A stretch of 30,138 nucleotides of DNA from a virus: positions 1 to 30,138 of IMG/VR virus record IMGVR_UViG_3300020711_000028. One strand, given 5' to 3'. Below the pieces are notes generated by a model. It was not told the origin of the DNA. It was given only the letters and a program-made list of their open reading frames with translations, and searched no databases. Below, piece by piece: positions 1 to 8,055 of the stretch. The position numbers and the translations under genes were made by a program. Every line of letters begins with the position of its first letter. The first letter of the stretch is position 1.

Positions 1-45
1 CCCTTCCTGAATAATATAATTTTCAAGAGGCTGTAATATTATATA
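1..45 (-). promoter_or_regulatory. Leader and probable ribosome-binding site of the next gene (gp20 portal expected)
   Basis: Downstream of the tail tube stop codon, the minus strand runs about 45 bases to the window edge and ends in AGGAAGGG (positions 8 to 1), a purine-rich Shine-Dalgarno-like sequence. No start codon follows inside the window. In T4-like genomes gene 19 is followed by gene 20, the portal vertex protein, so this is most likely the portal gene's ribosome-binding site. The site is seen; the identity of the next gene is inferred from conserved order. Confidence 0.4.
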
Positions 46-639
46 TTACGTTGAAACAGGGCTTGTTGCTTGCGCAAGATAAGCATTGTTAATTTCATTG
101 GCTGGTAGCCAATAATCGTAAGTAAATGTTACACCGAATGTTTCAATTTGGTTAGAAGATGTCCAATTTAAACCAATAGCGTCGATAGCTGATGGGTAAG
201 CACCGATAATGTCATATTGACGAATTGCCTGACCTTCTTTGCTGTATTGAATTACAGAAAGCTGAGCCTTATAAGCATTTTCGCTAGTATAAACACTATC
301 ACGAATGTTAGCTTCAAGACGATTCAATGAGTTTGACCATTTTTCAAACATTGAACGTACAAGAAAATCTTCATCGTTTTCTACAGTTACTGCCCAATCA
401 CCAAAAGTACGATCGCCAGCAAACTTAACCTGACGACCGAAGTATGATGTTGTTACTTGGCCAATTGTAGATGGTGGAAGTGAAGTTGCGCTGCAAGTAA
501 ATCTGAACTTGTCAGTTGACCCTGCTTGAGCGCCAACTCCTGTTGGAATAGATAGATATACCTCGAAGAGAGTAGGACGTGCACCACCTTGGGTAAGTCC
601 TCTTGACTTAAAGGTACTGATATTAAATCCTGTAGCCAT
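46..639 (-). CDS. 19: Tail tube protein gp19
   Basis: This 197-aa protein is the gp19 tail tube subunit, which stacks as hexameric rings inside the contractile sheath and forms the DNA channel. Family-typical features are the N-terminal FEVYLSIP strand, the segment LPPSTIGQVTTSYFGRQVKFAGDRTF at about residues 54-79, the VENDEDFLVRSMFEKW helix at about 87-102 and a C-terminal FGVTFTYDYWLP. It is somewhat longer than T4 gp19 (163 aa). The start is supported by AAGGAG (648-653 on the minus strand), 8 bases before the ATG. It lies directly downstream of the sheath gene, as in T4, with a near-consensus late promoter (AATAAATA) at 661-668 overlapping the sheath stop codon. Identity rests on sequence recognition plus gene order. 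Confidence 0.93.
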   Translation of the reverse strand: MATGFNISTFKSRGLTQGGARPTLFEVYLSIPTGVGAQAGSTDKFRFTCSATSLPPSTIGQVTTSYFGRQVKFAGDRTFGDWAVTVENDEDFLVRSMFEKWSNSLNRLEANIRDSVYTSENAYKAQLSVIQYSKEGQAIRQYDIIGAYPSAIDAIGLNWTSSNQIETFGVTFTYDYWLPANEINNAYLAQATSPVST

Positions 640-660
640 TTTAATTGCTCCTTTTTATTC

Positions 661-668
661 TATTTATT
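661..668 (-). promoter_or_regulatory. Candidate late promoter (AATAAATA) before gp19
   Basis: AATAAATA on the minus strand differs at one base from the T4 late promoter TATAAATA. It overlaps the tail sheath stop codon and lies 21 bases before the tail tube start, a position where a phage late promoter would make sense. In AT-rich DNA a single-mismatch match is weak evidence alone. Confidence 0.35.
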
Positions 669-2838
669 AAAACTGGCCAACGACTTCAGAGAACTGTACA
701 CCAGTCGCAACCGCTACAAAGTTCAACTGAATATAGTTGATTGAGCGACTTGGCTTGATGTAAATATCACCAACGAACTGATTCGAATCAACAATCACTG
801 GAGGATTATTAGTTGAATCGCAAACAACAAGGTAATCAGTGATACCACGACGACCCTGAACTTCTCTTAGATATGGATTTACTAGAGCCTTAAATTGAGC
901 CTGAGTAAACGCATCGTTGAAGTTGAATAGGAAATATTTAGCAGCAGTCGCAATAGATTTCTCAAGAACGATGAACAAACGACGAACGTTGATATGATCA
1001 AACGCAGAAGGTTGTGACTGCATTGTTTTATCACCGTAAAGAATTGTTCCTTGACCTGGGAATGTAACAACTGGATTAATACCGTTTGGATATAGAAGAT
1101 CACGATCAGTTTGAGTTGGGTTCCAACGTAACTTAACGATATTCTTAATACCGCCGCGAGTATAACCAGCTGGCGACCACCATGGATCATTTGTAAAATC
1201 GGTACGAGCGCATAGACCAGCAATATCGCCGTTCATTGGAACATAACGATATACATCATTATAACGATCATACATATACTTGTAACCTGAATCCATCACA
1301 GCATAAGAACTAGATACTAGAGAATTTCTCCAGTTAACAATAGAAGTTGCTTCTTGTCCTGGATTTCCTCTTACAATAGCATCATCTGGAGTAATGAATA
1401 CAACGCAATCTTTACGGATTTCAGCGATATTTTGTGTTAGGTAGTTAGCAAGCTGGAAGTTGTTAACAGTTTGACCATTTACAACAGTAGAACCAGAAGT
1501 TGGTTTACCTTGAAGAACAAGAGAAATATCAATATTTGAAGCTGAAGCATAATAGTTGTATGCAGTAGCAAGAGTAGCTAGAGGTACGTTTGCTTCGTTA
1601 TAACCATCCATACCCTGAATCATCTGCTGGCTATATGGAGTTTGGTTAGTTGAGTTTACTAGATTAACAGTAGTGTTAGAAGCAGCGCCTGAGCGATCAT
1701 TACCCCACCAAATATAATTTGATGACTGATTTAGAACAGTTGCGTAATAATTATTAGCACCACCGAGGCTATTGTTATCAACACCGCGAGAAAGGTTAGC
1801 GAATGTTTCAAGAATTTTTCCTGCAGTACCAGTAAATACACCATTTTGGTCAACTACAACAACGTGCATTTGGTCAACTACGGAAGTATTACCGTATTGT
1901 GCTTGCCATGCGCTAGTTGCAGGTGCAGTACCAATAACAGTAGAAAATTCCCAATTTCTTGTAATCGTTGGGTTAACAGTGCTATTTGATACATAGTTTG
2001 CTGGTAAGCGATAAGGAGTTGCTAGAGTAATGTTAGCAGAAGCAGATGCGTTAACAGAACTGATAGCTTTTACTTGTACCTTTTGGAAGCCAATTGATGT
2101 ATTACCAAGAACTAGATAATCGCCAATAGTAAGGCTGTTTACAAGAGTATTAGCATAAGTTACTGAGTTAGCATCAGCGCCGAAGGTAGCATTTGCTACA
2201 GCAACGACAAGATTGCTACTTCCGATGCTTACAGTTACGTTAGCATAAACTGGAAGAACTGCACTGTTTGGATAAGTGTAAGCCTGACCATTTGACTGAA
2301 GGTTCGAGCCATAAGCATTTGGGCTATCGCAAACTGCAACACGGATAGAACTACCGTACTGACCAGGATACTTAGCAGCATAATAGATGTTCGAGTCAAA
2401 TGTAGTTGAAATGAAACCGTTTGAATTAGTATTTGACCAAACACTGAAATAATTTGTTTGGTTAAGAACTGCTGGATTAACAGTATTTGCGGCAGCATTT
2501 GCAGGAGCATAAGCATTTAAAGCAACAGCTAATGAGTTAGCAGTTGTTGCTGATGAGTTCGAAACATATGAACCAGAAGTATTAGCAGCACGAGTGATGT
2601 AAAGGCTGTTACCATATGTTAAAAAGTTAGCTGCGGTGAACCAAGTTTCTGCATTGTTTGCGTTTGGATAACCGAATTGAGAAACTACTTGTGTTTCACT
2701 GCCGACGAGAGTTGGTAAACTTACTGGACCCCAATTGAAAATACCAGCGTGTGCACCTGTAGTTGTAGCAACTGTAGGAACAATCGTGGTTAAGTCAACT
2801 TCAGTAACATTTACTCCAGGACTAACTTGAAATGCCAT
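667..2838 (-). CDS. 18: Tail sheath protein gp18
   Basis: This 723-aa protein is the contractile tail sheath, which shortens on infection and drives the tube through the envelope. The N-terminus MAFQVSPGVNVTEVDLT and the following GIFNWGP segment are typical of T4-like sheaths. The C-terminal part has the conserved sheath pattern: INVRRLFIVLEKSI, then FNFND, YLREVQGRRGITDYLVVCD and a final hydrophobic strand. T4 gp18 is 659 aa; the extra length seems to lie in the variable surface region at about residues 80-350, which is rich in Asn, Ser and Ala. The ATG is preceded by AAGGAG at 2845-2850. An exact TATAAATA late promoter lies at 2882-2889. It sits between terminase and tail tube genes, as in T4. 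Confidence 0.95.
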   Translation of the reverse strand: MAFQVSPGVNVTEVDLTTIVPTVATTTGAHAGIFNWGPVSLPTLVGSETQVVSQFGYPNANNAETWFTAANFLTYGNSLYITRAANTSGSYVSNSSATTANSLAVALNAYAPANAAANTVNPAVLNQTNYFSVWSNTNSNGFISTTFDSNIYYAAKYPGQYGSSIRVAVCDSPNAYGSNLQSNGQAYTYPNSAVLPVYANVTVSIGSSNLVVAVANATFGADANSVTYANTLVNSLTIGDYLVLGNTSIGFQKVQVKAISSVNASASANITLATPYRLPANYVSNSTVNPTITRNWEFSTVIGTAPATSAWQAQYGNTSVVDQMHVVVVDQNGVFTGTAGKILETFANLSRGVDNNSLGGANNYYATVLNQSSNYIWWGNDRSGAASNTTVNLVNSTNQTPYSQQMIQGMDGYNEANVPLATLATAYNYYASASNIDISLVLQGKPTSGSTVVNGQTVNNFQLANYLTQNIAEIRKDCVVFITPDDAIVRGNPGQEATSIVNWRNSLVSSSYAVMDSGYKYMYDRYNDVYRYVPMNGDIAGLCARTDFTNDPWWSPAGYTRGGIKNIVKLRWNPTQTDRDLLYPNGINPVVTFPGQGTILYGDKTMQSQPSAFDHINVRRLFIVLEKSIATAAKYFLFNFNDAFTQAQFKALVNPYLREVQGRRGITDYLVVCDSTNNPPVIVDSNQFVGDIYIKPSRSINYIQLNFVAVATGVQFSEVVGQF

Positions 2839-2844
2839 TTTATT

Positions 2845-2859
2845 CTCCTTCCATGGAAG
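2845..2859 (-). promoter_or_regulatory. gp18 ribosome-binding site within a short palindrome
   Basis: AAGGAG (2845-2850) lies 6 bases before the gp18 ATG. The 12-base sequence at 2848-2859 is a perfect palindrome (CTTCCATGGAAG) that runs into it, so the mRNA could form a 4-bp stem with a CAUG loop covering half of the Shine-Dalgarno. The ATG inside the palindrome is not a good start. Any regulatory effect is inference. Confidence 0.35.
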
Positions 2860-2881
2860 ATAGTTTTAATTTAATCTTCAT

Positions 2882-2889
2882 TATTTATA
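2882..2889 (-). promoter_or_regulatory. T4-type late promoter before gp18
   Basis: The minus strand reads TATAAATA exactly, the consensus recognised by the T4 late sigma factor gp55 with gp33 and the sliding clamp. It overlaps the terminase stop codon and lies about 43 bases before the sheath start. Sheath is one of the most abundant virion proteins, so a dedicated late promoter here is sensible. Confidence 0.75.
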
Positions 2890-4516
2890 AATTTTGGTTT
2901 TCAAGCTCGGCCATCCAATTTGCAACAGTTACTGGTTCAATTATCGATTCAAAATCATCACCATTATCCACGAAACCAAATGGAAGAAGATCGTTCTCAA
3001 TATCTTCTTCACTTTTCTCTCTTAGCTTCATTAATGTATTAATATTAGTATATTCTTTGAAATATTGTTGATCAGATAACCATCCAAAAAGCACAAGACC
3101 CATTACCAAGTCATCATGATTTCCAGGTTCAGCTTCGTAACTTTGACCTTTTCTTGAAAAAGTTGAAAGCTCATTAATTGTATTAAAATCATTAATAATA
3201 AGTTGGTTTTGTTCAATAAGAAGTTTAACTATAGAACAACCAACTGATTTAACAGTTTTAGTCGTACGAATGCCTTTATCGACATTTGCACCAAATCCAG
3301 AAGTAATACGTTTGCCACTTCTACCAGCATGCTCCGTAAATAACACATTTTCATATTCAAACTCATTATGCAACGTATGAGAAACTTGTTCACCAATATC
3401 ATTAATTTCTACAAGAACAGATGCATTATTATATCTCTTGGCAATTTGATGAACAACACCAGCATAATCGGCTGGCGTTAACATATTATTGCGATAAACG
3501 CAAACTTGAACGTATGGCATCGTTGTAACATTAATAACACTAAATGCCGAATAATCTAACCCTTTACCTCTTGAAACGTCAGCAATTATAACATAAGCAT
3601 TATTTTGCACTGGTGGAGCATAAAGAAATAAACCATCATCTTTATGAATTGGAGTTTGTGATACAAGTTGTTTTAATTTCCAACCTGCAATAAGAGTACC
3701 AGAACTACCCATAAATTCGACGTTGTATTCTTGGTCAAATTTTTCAGTATCAAAGTTCATTGCAGCAAGAGTATTTTGTTTCCATACCTCATCGCGGCCA
3801 GGAACTCTTTCGTAACCTACTCTGATTGGATTGTATCCATTTTTATTTTGTCTTGCGTTTTCCCAAATAGAATAAAAATGGTTTAAGCCGTTTGGTGTTG
3901 AAACGAGAACAATTTTAGATTCAAGACCAGATGAAATAGTAGGATAAACCGATGTAAAGAAGTCATCCCAATTTTCGATAAATGCAGCTTCGTCAATGAA
4001 TAGAAGGTTAATAGAATAACCACGAATAGAATCAGTTGAAGTAGCAGCTGCGATAACACGGCTGTTATTCTCAAGTTCAAATGAACCTTTATTCCATTCT
4101 TTAACGCCTTGCTGAAGCCATTTAGGAAGATGTTGATAAGCAAGCTGCACACGTCCAAGAATTTCTCTGGCCGTATCGCCTTTGTTAGCAAGAAGGGCTA
4201 CCGTTTTTTCAGCATGGAATAATATGTACCAAAGGATAAACGCACAAGTTGTTGTAGATTTACCTGCCTGACGAGCAGTAGCGATAACCGTAAACCGATT
4301 ATCTGCCATAGATTTAAGCATTTCTTTCTGATAATCATAAAGCGTAAAACTAACAAGACCTTTATCGATATTGATAATTTTCATATATGTTTCAGTAAAA
4401 TATACTGGATCATTGGAGCATTTTAAATACTCCTCAACCATAGTTTGATCAAACTCTATGGCTTGGTTGGATCTCTTAATAAGAGAATTGCCATTATAAC
4501 CTTTTATCTCAGCCAT
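2885..4516 (-). CDS. 17: Terminase large subunit gp17 (packaging ATPase and headful nuclease)
   Basis: This 543-aa protein packages DNA into the prohead: the N-terminal ATPase drives translocation at the portal and the C-terminal RNase H-fold nuclease cuts the concatemer. Visible motifs are Walker A TARQAGKST (residues 80-88), Walker B LLFIDEAA (171-178) and the coupling motif STP (206-208). Nuclease acidic residues are D313 in IADVSRGKGLDYSAF, E370/D373 in VEINDIG, and D468/D469 in GNHDDLVMG. All key residues are present, so it looks functional. T4 gp17 is 610 aa. Its ATG overlaps the end of gp16 by 8 bases, implying translational coupling. No intron or intein interrupts it. Confidence 0.97.
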   Translation of the reverse strand: MAEIKGYNGNSLIKRSNQAIEFDQTMVEEYLKCSNDPVYFTETYMKIINIDKGLVSFTLYDYQKEMLKSMADNRFTVIATARQAGKSTTTCAFILWYILFHAEKTVALLANKGDTAREILGRVQLAYQHLPKWLQQGVKEWNKGSFELENNSRVIAAATSTDSIRGYSINLLFIDEAAFIENWDDFFTSVYPTISSGLESKIVLVSTPNGLNHFYSIWENARQNKNGYNPIRVGYERVPGRDEVWKQNTLAAMNFDTEKFDQEYNVEFMGSSGTLIAGWKLKQLVSQTPIHKDDGLFLYAPPVQNNAYVIIADVSRGKGLDYSAFSVINVTTMPYVQVCVYRNNMLTPADYAGVVHQIAKRYNNASVLVEINDIGEQVSHTLHNEFEYENVLFTEHAGRSGKRITSGFGANVDKGIRTTKTVKSVGCSIVKLLIEQNQLIINDFNTINELSTFSRKGQSYEAEPGNHDDLVMGLVLFGWLSDQQYFKEYTNINTLMKLREKSEEDIENDLLPFGFVDNGDDFESIIEPVTVANWMAELENQNL

Positions 4517-4916
4517 TTTTCATACTCTCAATAGCTTTTTGGAGTTCAGCTGTAGAACCAACAAAAAGATTATTTGTCACGCTTTTAGCTTCATCATTCA
4601 TAGGCGTATCAGCTGCACTAATTTCACGAATTTGTTTTTGTAATGCCAGTAAATCTTTATTAGCATCAAGCATTGTTTTCATAAGAGTACTTAGCACTTC
4701 GAAAGCACGTGGGTGTTGGCTTTGATCGGCTATCTGTGATAGTTTTTCCATTGCGAAAGCGCCATTCTGAATTATCTCATGGATATTAGAACGGGCCATT
4801 TCAAAATCAGTTTTTGCACTATCATCATGCGCTTTTTCGACAATAGATTTTATTGTATTGTCTAGCGGTGGAAGATTAAGAGCAGTACCTAAAGGGTCAT
4901 TATTTGCATTTGTCAT
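4509..4916 (-). CDS. 16: Terminase small subunit gp16
   Basis: This 135-aa protein is the gp16 small terminase, which forms a ring, recognises viral DNA and stimulates the gp17 ATPase. Resemblance to T4 gp16 (164 aa) is clear in the central helical region: QHPRAFEVLSTLMKTM (about 67-82), the following helix ending LALQKQIREI, and the C-terminal NNLFVGSTAELQKAI motif matching T4's VFVGSPTEL. It starts in a four-base ATGA overlap with the gp15 stop and its own end overlaps the gp17 start, so gp15, gp16 and gp17 are tightly coupled. The N-terminal about 35 residues are divergent. Confidence 0.9.
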   Translation of the reverse strand: MTNANNDPLGTALNLPPLDNTIKSIVEKAHDDSAKTDFEMARSNIHEIIQNGAFAMEKLSQIADQSQHPRAFEVLSTLMKTMLDANKDLLALQKQIREISAADTPMNDEAKSVTNNLFVGSTAELQKAIESMKNG

Positions 4917-5761
4917 GATAAGTTAAATGTATTAGAGATATATCCAAAATCACTCGTTGCGGAAATAAGATTAGCAGCAATAGATTGAGCAGCATTAGAA
5001 GTAGGCTGACCGTTTGCTGTTAATCCTGGCTGAATTGTAGTATACAAAGCTGGACTTGTAAATCCAACAGCAGCTGCGATATTGTTTGATGTATCGTAAT
5101 TGTTTGCTGTTGGCGAATAGAAAACCGTGTTTGCAAAAAGAATAATAGCACCAGATTTTACTGGACCATATAGGTATGATTTCATTGTAAAATCAAGAGT
5201 CCAAGTTAAAGCCTGTCTTTCTTTGAAGTCACCAGTATATGTATCTTCCTGTTGAACTGTACCAAGAATAACTGGTATATCATGTTCGACATTCATTTCC
5301 GGAATAAGACGAACTGTCGTTGTCCAATCTGGTGTAAAGAAAGGAAGAATTTGTTCAATAATTTTAGTTGCATCTTCAGTATTTTTAACCATAATATAAA
5401 GACGGAAACCAATATTGTATGGAACTGGAGTATATTGATAAATTAAAGAACTGGTAGTTGTATTGCTAGCGGCAGCATACTTGTTAACAGTATTTAGTTT
5501 TCTTGTAGAATCATATGTTATGTTAGTCATCTCAAATGCCATAAAAGGCATTGTTGGAGTTGCTGACTGTCGTTGAATAGATGGATCTTGTAAAGAACGG
5601 GCCAACATTTTTTCTTTTGGGCCATACGTAATTGGAACTTTAATAAAAGCTGTTTCATTACCAGAGCTGTCTGTTCTCTCAATAGCAATGTCGTCAAACA
5701 ACGTACCGAAAAGAGTTACATATTTTCTTATTAAACTAAAATAAAAAGTTTGACGAAACAT
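4913..5761 (-). CDS. 15: Tail sheath terminator gp15
   Basis: This 282-aa protein matches gp15 (T4: 272 aa), the hexameric ring that caps the finished tube and sheath and forms the surface docking onto the neck. Typical features are the N-terminal TFYFSLIRKYVTLFGTLFDDI, VPITYGPKEKMLARS, MPFMAFEMTNITYDSTRKLN, VPYNIGFRLYIMVKN and LPFFTPDWTTTVRLI segments, in family order. The ATG overlaps the gp14 stop in a TAATG arrangement, and its TGA overlaps the gp16 start. The last about 60 residues are Asn/Thr/Ala-rich and less conserved-looking. Confidence 0.93.
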   Translation of the reverse strand: MFRQTFYFSLIRKYVTLFGTLFDDIAIERTDSSGNETAFIKVPITYGPKEKMLARSLQDPSIQRQSATPTMPFMAFEMTNITYDSTRKLNTVNKYAAASNTTTSSLIYQYTPVPYNIGFRLYIMVKNTEDATKIIEQILPFFTPDWTTTVRLIPEMNVEHDIPVILGTVQQEDTYTGDFKERQALTWTLDFTMKSYLYGPVKSGAIILFANTVFYSPTANNYDTSNNIAAAVGFTSPALYTTIQPGLTANGQPTSNAAQSIAANLISATSDFGYISNTFNLS

Positions 5762-6486
5762 TAATAAGTGCCTTCACTGAATGGGTCAACTTCACTAAAA
5801 TCGATAAATCCAGCAGAAGTATTAGCTAGATATTCATTATCAGTTCCAGGAAGAATAGTATTAAGATTATATTGTTCCATAACTAGATAATTATCGTCTT
5901 CATCAGTAAGCCAATTTCCTTGTTCATCCATAACGCTGTAATCAAGAATATTGGTGCTGAGATTTTGCTGCATAGAATCAATAGCTGGAATACCAGTGTT
6001 GAATATTTCATCTGAATATTCGAATAACTCGCAAGTCATTTTCCATGTATAGAGTTTGCCAAGCTGATAAAACATTTCGAATTTATCAACAAATTTAATT
6101 TGGAAACATTTATTGTTTAATGGGAAATATAAAAGGTCGCCTTCACGTGGTCTTATTAATTTAGTATAAACACCAACTTCTTCAGAGAAAACACGTTGGG
6201 CAATAGAAAACGTAACTTGATCGCGAATTTCAAGACCAAATTTTGACATAAAATTACCATCACCAGTAAACCCATTAATGTTTTCAATGTAGATAGGAAC
6301 TGCATATGTTTGGGTATATGATGACTGATCGTCAGCTGTATAAAGTTGATCGAAATTATTAATATTTCTTGGAATAAAGTACATCTGCTCGCCGTATATA
6401 GAAATTGCTTCTATGATAAGGCTTTCAAGAAGATTTTGTTCTTGGGAGCTATTGAAATTATTAAAGAAAAAATTTGTGCTTGGCAT
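5761..6486 (-). CDS. 14: Neck protein gp14
   Basis: This 241-aa protein is the gp14 neck (head completion) protein (T4: 256 aa), which with gp13 seals the DNA-filled head and receives the tail. Recognisable parts are the N-terminal NFFFNNFNSSQEQNLLESLIIEAISIYG, the MYFIPRN motif, KFGLEIRDQVTFSIAQRVF (about 102-120), RPREGDLLYFP and WKMTCELFEYSDE. It starts in a TAATG overlap with the stop of the homing endonuclease gene, so in this genome gp14 translation is coupled to the endonuclease rather than directly to gp13. The nearest late promoter is at 7252-7259, upstream of the endonuclease. Confidence 0.93.
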   Translation of the reverse strand: MPSTNFFFNNFNSSQEQNLLESLIIEAISIYGEQMYFIPRNINNFDQLYTADDQSSYTQTYAVPIYIENINGFTGDGNFMSKFGLEIRDQVTFSIAQRVFSEEVGVYTKLIRPREGDLLYFPLNNKCFQIKFVDKFEMFYQLGKLYTWKMTCELFEYSDEIFNTGIPAIDSMQQNLSTNILDYSVMDEQGNWLTDEDDNYLVMEQYNLNTILPGTDNEYLANTSAGFIDFSEVDPFSEGTY

Positions 6487-7223
6487 TATTTTAATTTACC
6501 TCTAACCCAGTCATCACCTGGAGAAATATCATTTCTTTTATTTATCACACCATTATTCCACCAAAATTTAGATTTCATTATATCAGATCTTTTTTGTTTA
6601 GAAGCCGTTAGACTATTGCTTATTTTTTCTGATATTTTTTGTTTATCTTCTTTGGTTCTATTTTCCCATTTTTGTTTTGTTTTATTGGCCATATTATTTT
6701 TATATTCTTTGCTGCCAAATTTAACAGGATTATATCTATCTTCTATAGGAAATTTTTCAGCCATTGTTTTTTTCATTGACTGGCGACGTTTTTCTCTTAC
6801 TTCAAGATCAGAACTTTTGTTATCTCTTTGTTCTAAACCAGCAAGATATTTTTCTTTAATATCTGGACGCTGCATTGCTTCTTTAGTTTTTTTAGAAATT
6901 TTTTCTTTTATTGTTAAAGAAGAATTTAAATCTGTAGTCCAATGTCCCCATTTGTGTTTACGTAAATTATAATATTTTTTACCGAGTTCTTCATTTTTTA
7001 TAAGAAAAAGAAATTTATATTCCTCTTCAAACATTTGAACTTTATCTAAAATATTACTTTTCAATATACGTCTTTTGAAATCATTAGGTCTACGTCTATA
7101 TGCATCTCTCATTCTATTTGAAGAACAGATATATCCATCATTAGCTGTTCCCCAATGACAACCTACATAATACATTTTACGTTTTTTGTCAAACCAAAGA
7201 TATACAAATCCATATTTTTTCAT
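6486..7223 (-). CDS. GIY-YIG homing endonuclease (Seg-like, free-standing)
   Basis: This 245-aa, very Lys/Arg-rich protein is a free-standing mobile endonuclease. The N-terminus has a GIY-YIG-type core: YGFVYLWFDKKRKMYYVGCHWG (residues 4-25, with GFVY and YYVG in the two signature positions), followed by RRPNDFKRRIL with the expected Arg and a downstream EEEYKFL with the metal-binding Glu. The middle (about 100-215) carries several NUMOD3-like DNA-binding repeats (KEKISKKTKEAM, EKRRQSMKKT, DKQKISEKISNSL). The C-terminus has the FWWNNG...SPGDDWVRG motif common in phage homing endonucleases. It separates gp13 from gp14, which are adjacent in T4, so it is an insertion. The ORF is intact and preceded by TAGGAG and a perfect late promoter. 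Confidence 0.88.
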   Translation of the reverse strand: MKKYGFVYLWFDKKRKMYYVGCHWGTANDGYICSSNRMRDAYRRRPNDFKRRILKSNILDKVQMFEEEYKFLFLIKNEELGKKYYNLRKHKWGHWTTDLNSSLTIKEKISKKTKEAMQRPDIKEKYLAGLEQRDNKSSDLEVREKRRQSMKKTMAEKFPIEDRYNPVKFGSKEYKNNMANKTKQKWENRTKEDKQKISEKISNSLTASKQKRSDIMKSKFWWNNGVINKRNDISPGDDWVRGKLK

Positions 7224-7251
7224 ATTAATACTCCTATTATTCTTATAGAAG

Positions 7252-7259
7252 TATTTATA
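7252..7259 (-). promoter_or_regulatory. T4-type late promoter before the homing endonuclease and gp14
   Basis: The minus strand reads TATAAATA exactly, 28 bases upstream of the endonuclease ATG and just after the gp13 stop codon. It probably originally drove gp14 and downstream genes; the endonuclease now lies between the promoter and gp14. The match is exact; the history is inferred. Confidence 0.7.
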
Positions 7260-7271
7260 TAAACGAGTGTG

Positions 7272-8012
7272 TTAGCCGATCATATCAGAAACAGGAATTG
7301 TGTAATTAGTAATCATTTCCTGTTCTAGTTCTCTACGTTCCTGAGTAGCTTCATCATATATTTGCTGGCCATTAAAAGTCATACCTCCAGGAAGTTGCAT
7401 TCCTTGATACTTCTTAATGTTAGTACCCCATTGTTGTTTAATTAATGCTTCAGCATAACGAGCTAACCAACGATCACCCCATGCGCGAGTGTATGTATCT
7501 GGGTCAACAACTTGATATGCTTCGATAATAAGGTAATCGCCTACGTTAACAATTGTCCAATCCATATCAATGAAAACTTGATTCATATGGCGGTTATAAC
7601 GTAGAGGCTGTTGTCCAACAAGCATTTGCTCAAGAAATTGAACATGCTGTAAAGCCATGTAATATGGAACCATAGAAACTGATGTAAGCGTATACAAATC
7701 GTTTAATGCAATTTGATAACGGATATTGAACATATTATTAGTATTAAGAGCTTGACCGATTGGAAAAATATTAACAGCGCCAATAATATTGTCAGGCATT
7801 GTAACATAACGATTAATAATATCGTTTTGCGTTACTCTGTATTTGTAATATGTTTTATCAGCGCCATCGAAGTGATAATCCCACCACCAACGGATTGCTT
7901 CGTCGACACGATCATTTACTTGATCATCATCGACGTTAATCTCGATCACAGGTTTACCGAGCTTGCGTAAGCAATATTCAATAAAATCTGCTCTAGATTG
8001 TGGAACTGCCAT
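7272..8012 (-). CDS. 13: Neck protein gp13
   Basis: This 246-aa protein is the gp13 neck (head completion) protein, which acts with gp14 at the portal after packaging. The N-terminus SRADFIEYCLRKLGKPVIEIN, then DDQVNDRVDEAIRWWWDYHFDG (about 28-49) and NIIGAVNIFPIG are characteristic of gp13 in T4-like phages of aquatic bacteria. T4 gp13 is 309 aa, but shorter versions like this are common in the cyanophage group. Spacing to the upstream fibre gene is 43 bases, containing a weak late-promoter-like TTTAAATA (8030-8037) and only a weak GGAAA ribosome-binding site. It marks the boundary where conserved neck genes resume after the variable fibre region. Confidence 0.9.
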   Translation of the reverse strand: MAVPQSRADFIEYCLRKLGKPVIEINVDDDQVNDRVDEAIRWWWDYHFDGADKTYYKYRVTQNDIINRYVTMPDNIIGAVNIFPIGQALNTNNMFNIRYQIALNDLYTLTSVSMVPYYMALQHVQFLEQMLVGQQPLRYNRHMNQVFIDMDWTIVNVGDYLIIEAYQVVDPDTYTRAWGDRWLARYAEALIKQQWGTNIKKYQGMQLPGGMTFNGQQIYDEATQERRELEQEMITNYTIPVSDMIG

Positions 8013-8055
8013 TTTTTAATTTCCTATATTATTTAAATTATTGGTGCATTTAACA

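Noticed and set aside
882-1223. A 113-aa minus-strand ORF inside the sheath gene
   Set aside because: It lies wholly within gp18 in another frame, is Leu-rich low complexity, and has no independent signal.
6346-6972. A 208-aa plus-strand ORF opposite gp14 and the endonuclease
   Set aside because: It is antisense to two well-supported genes; its Leu/Phe/Ser-rich sequence is what AT-rich, Lys-rich genes give in reverse.
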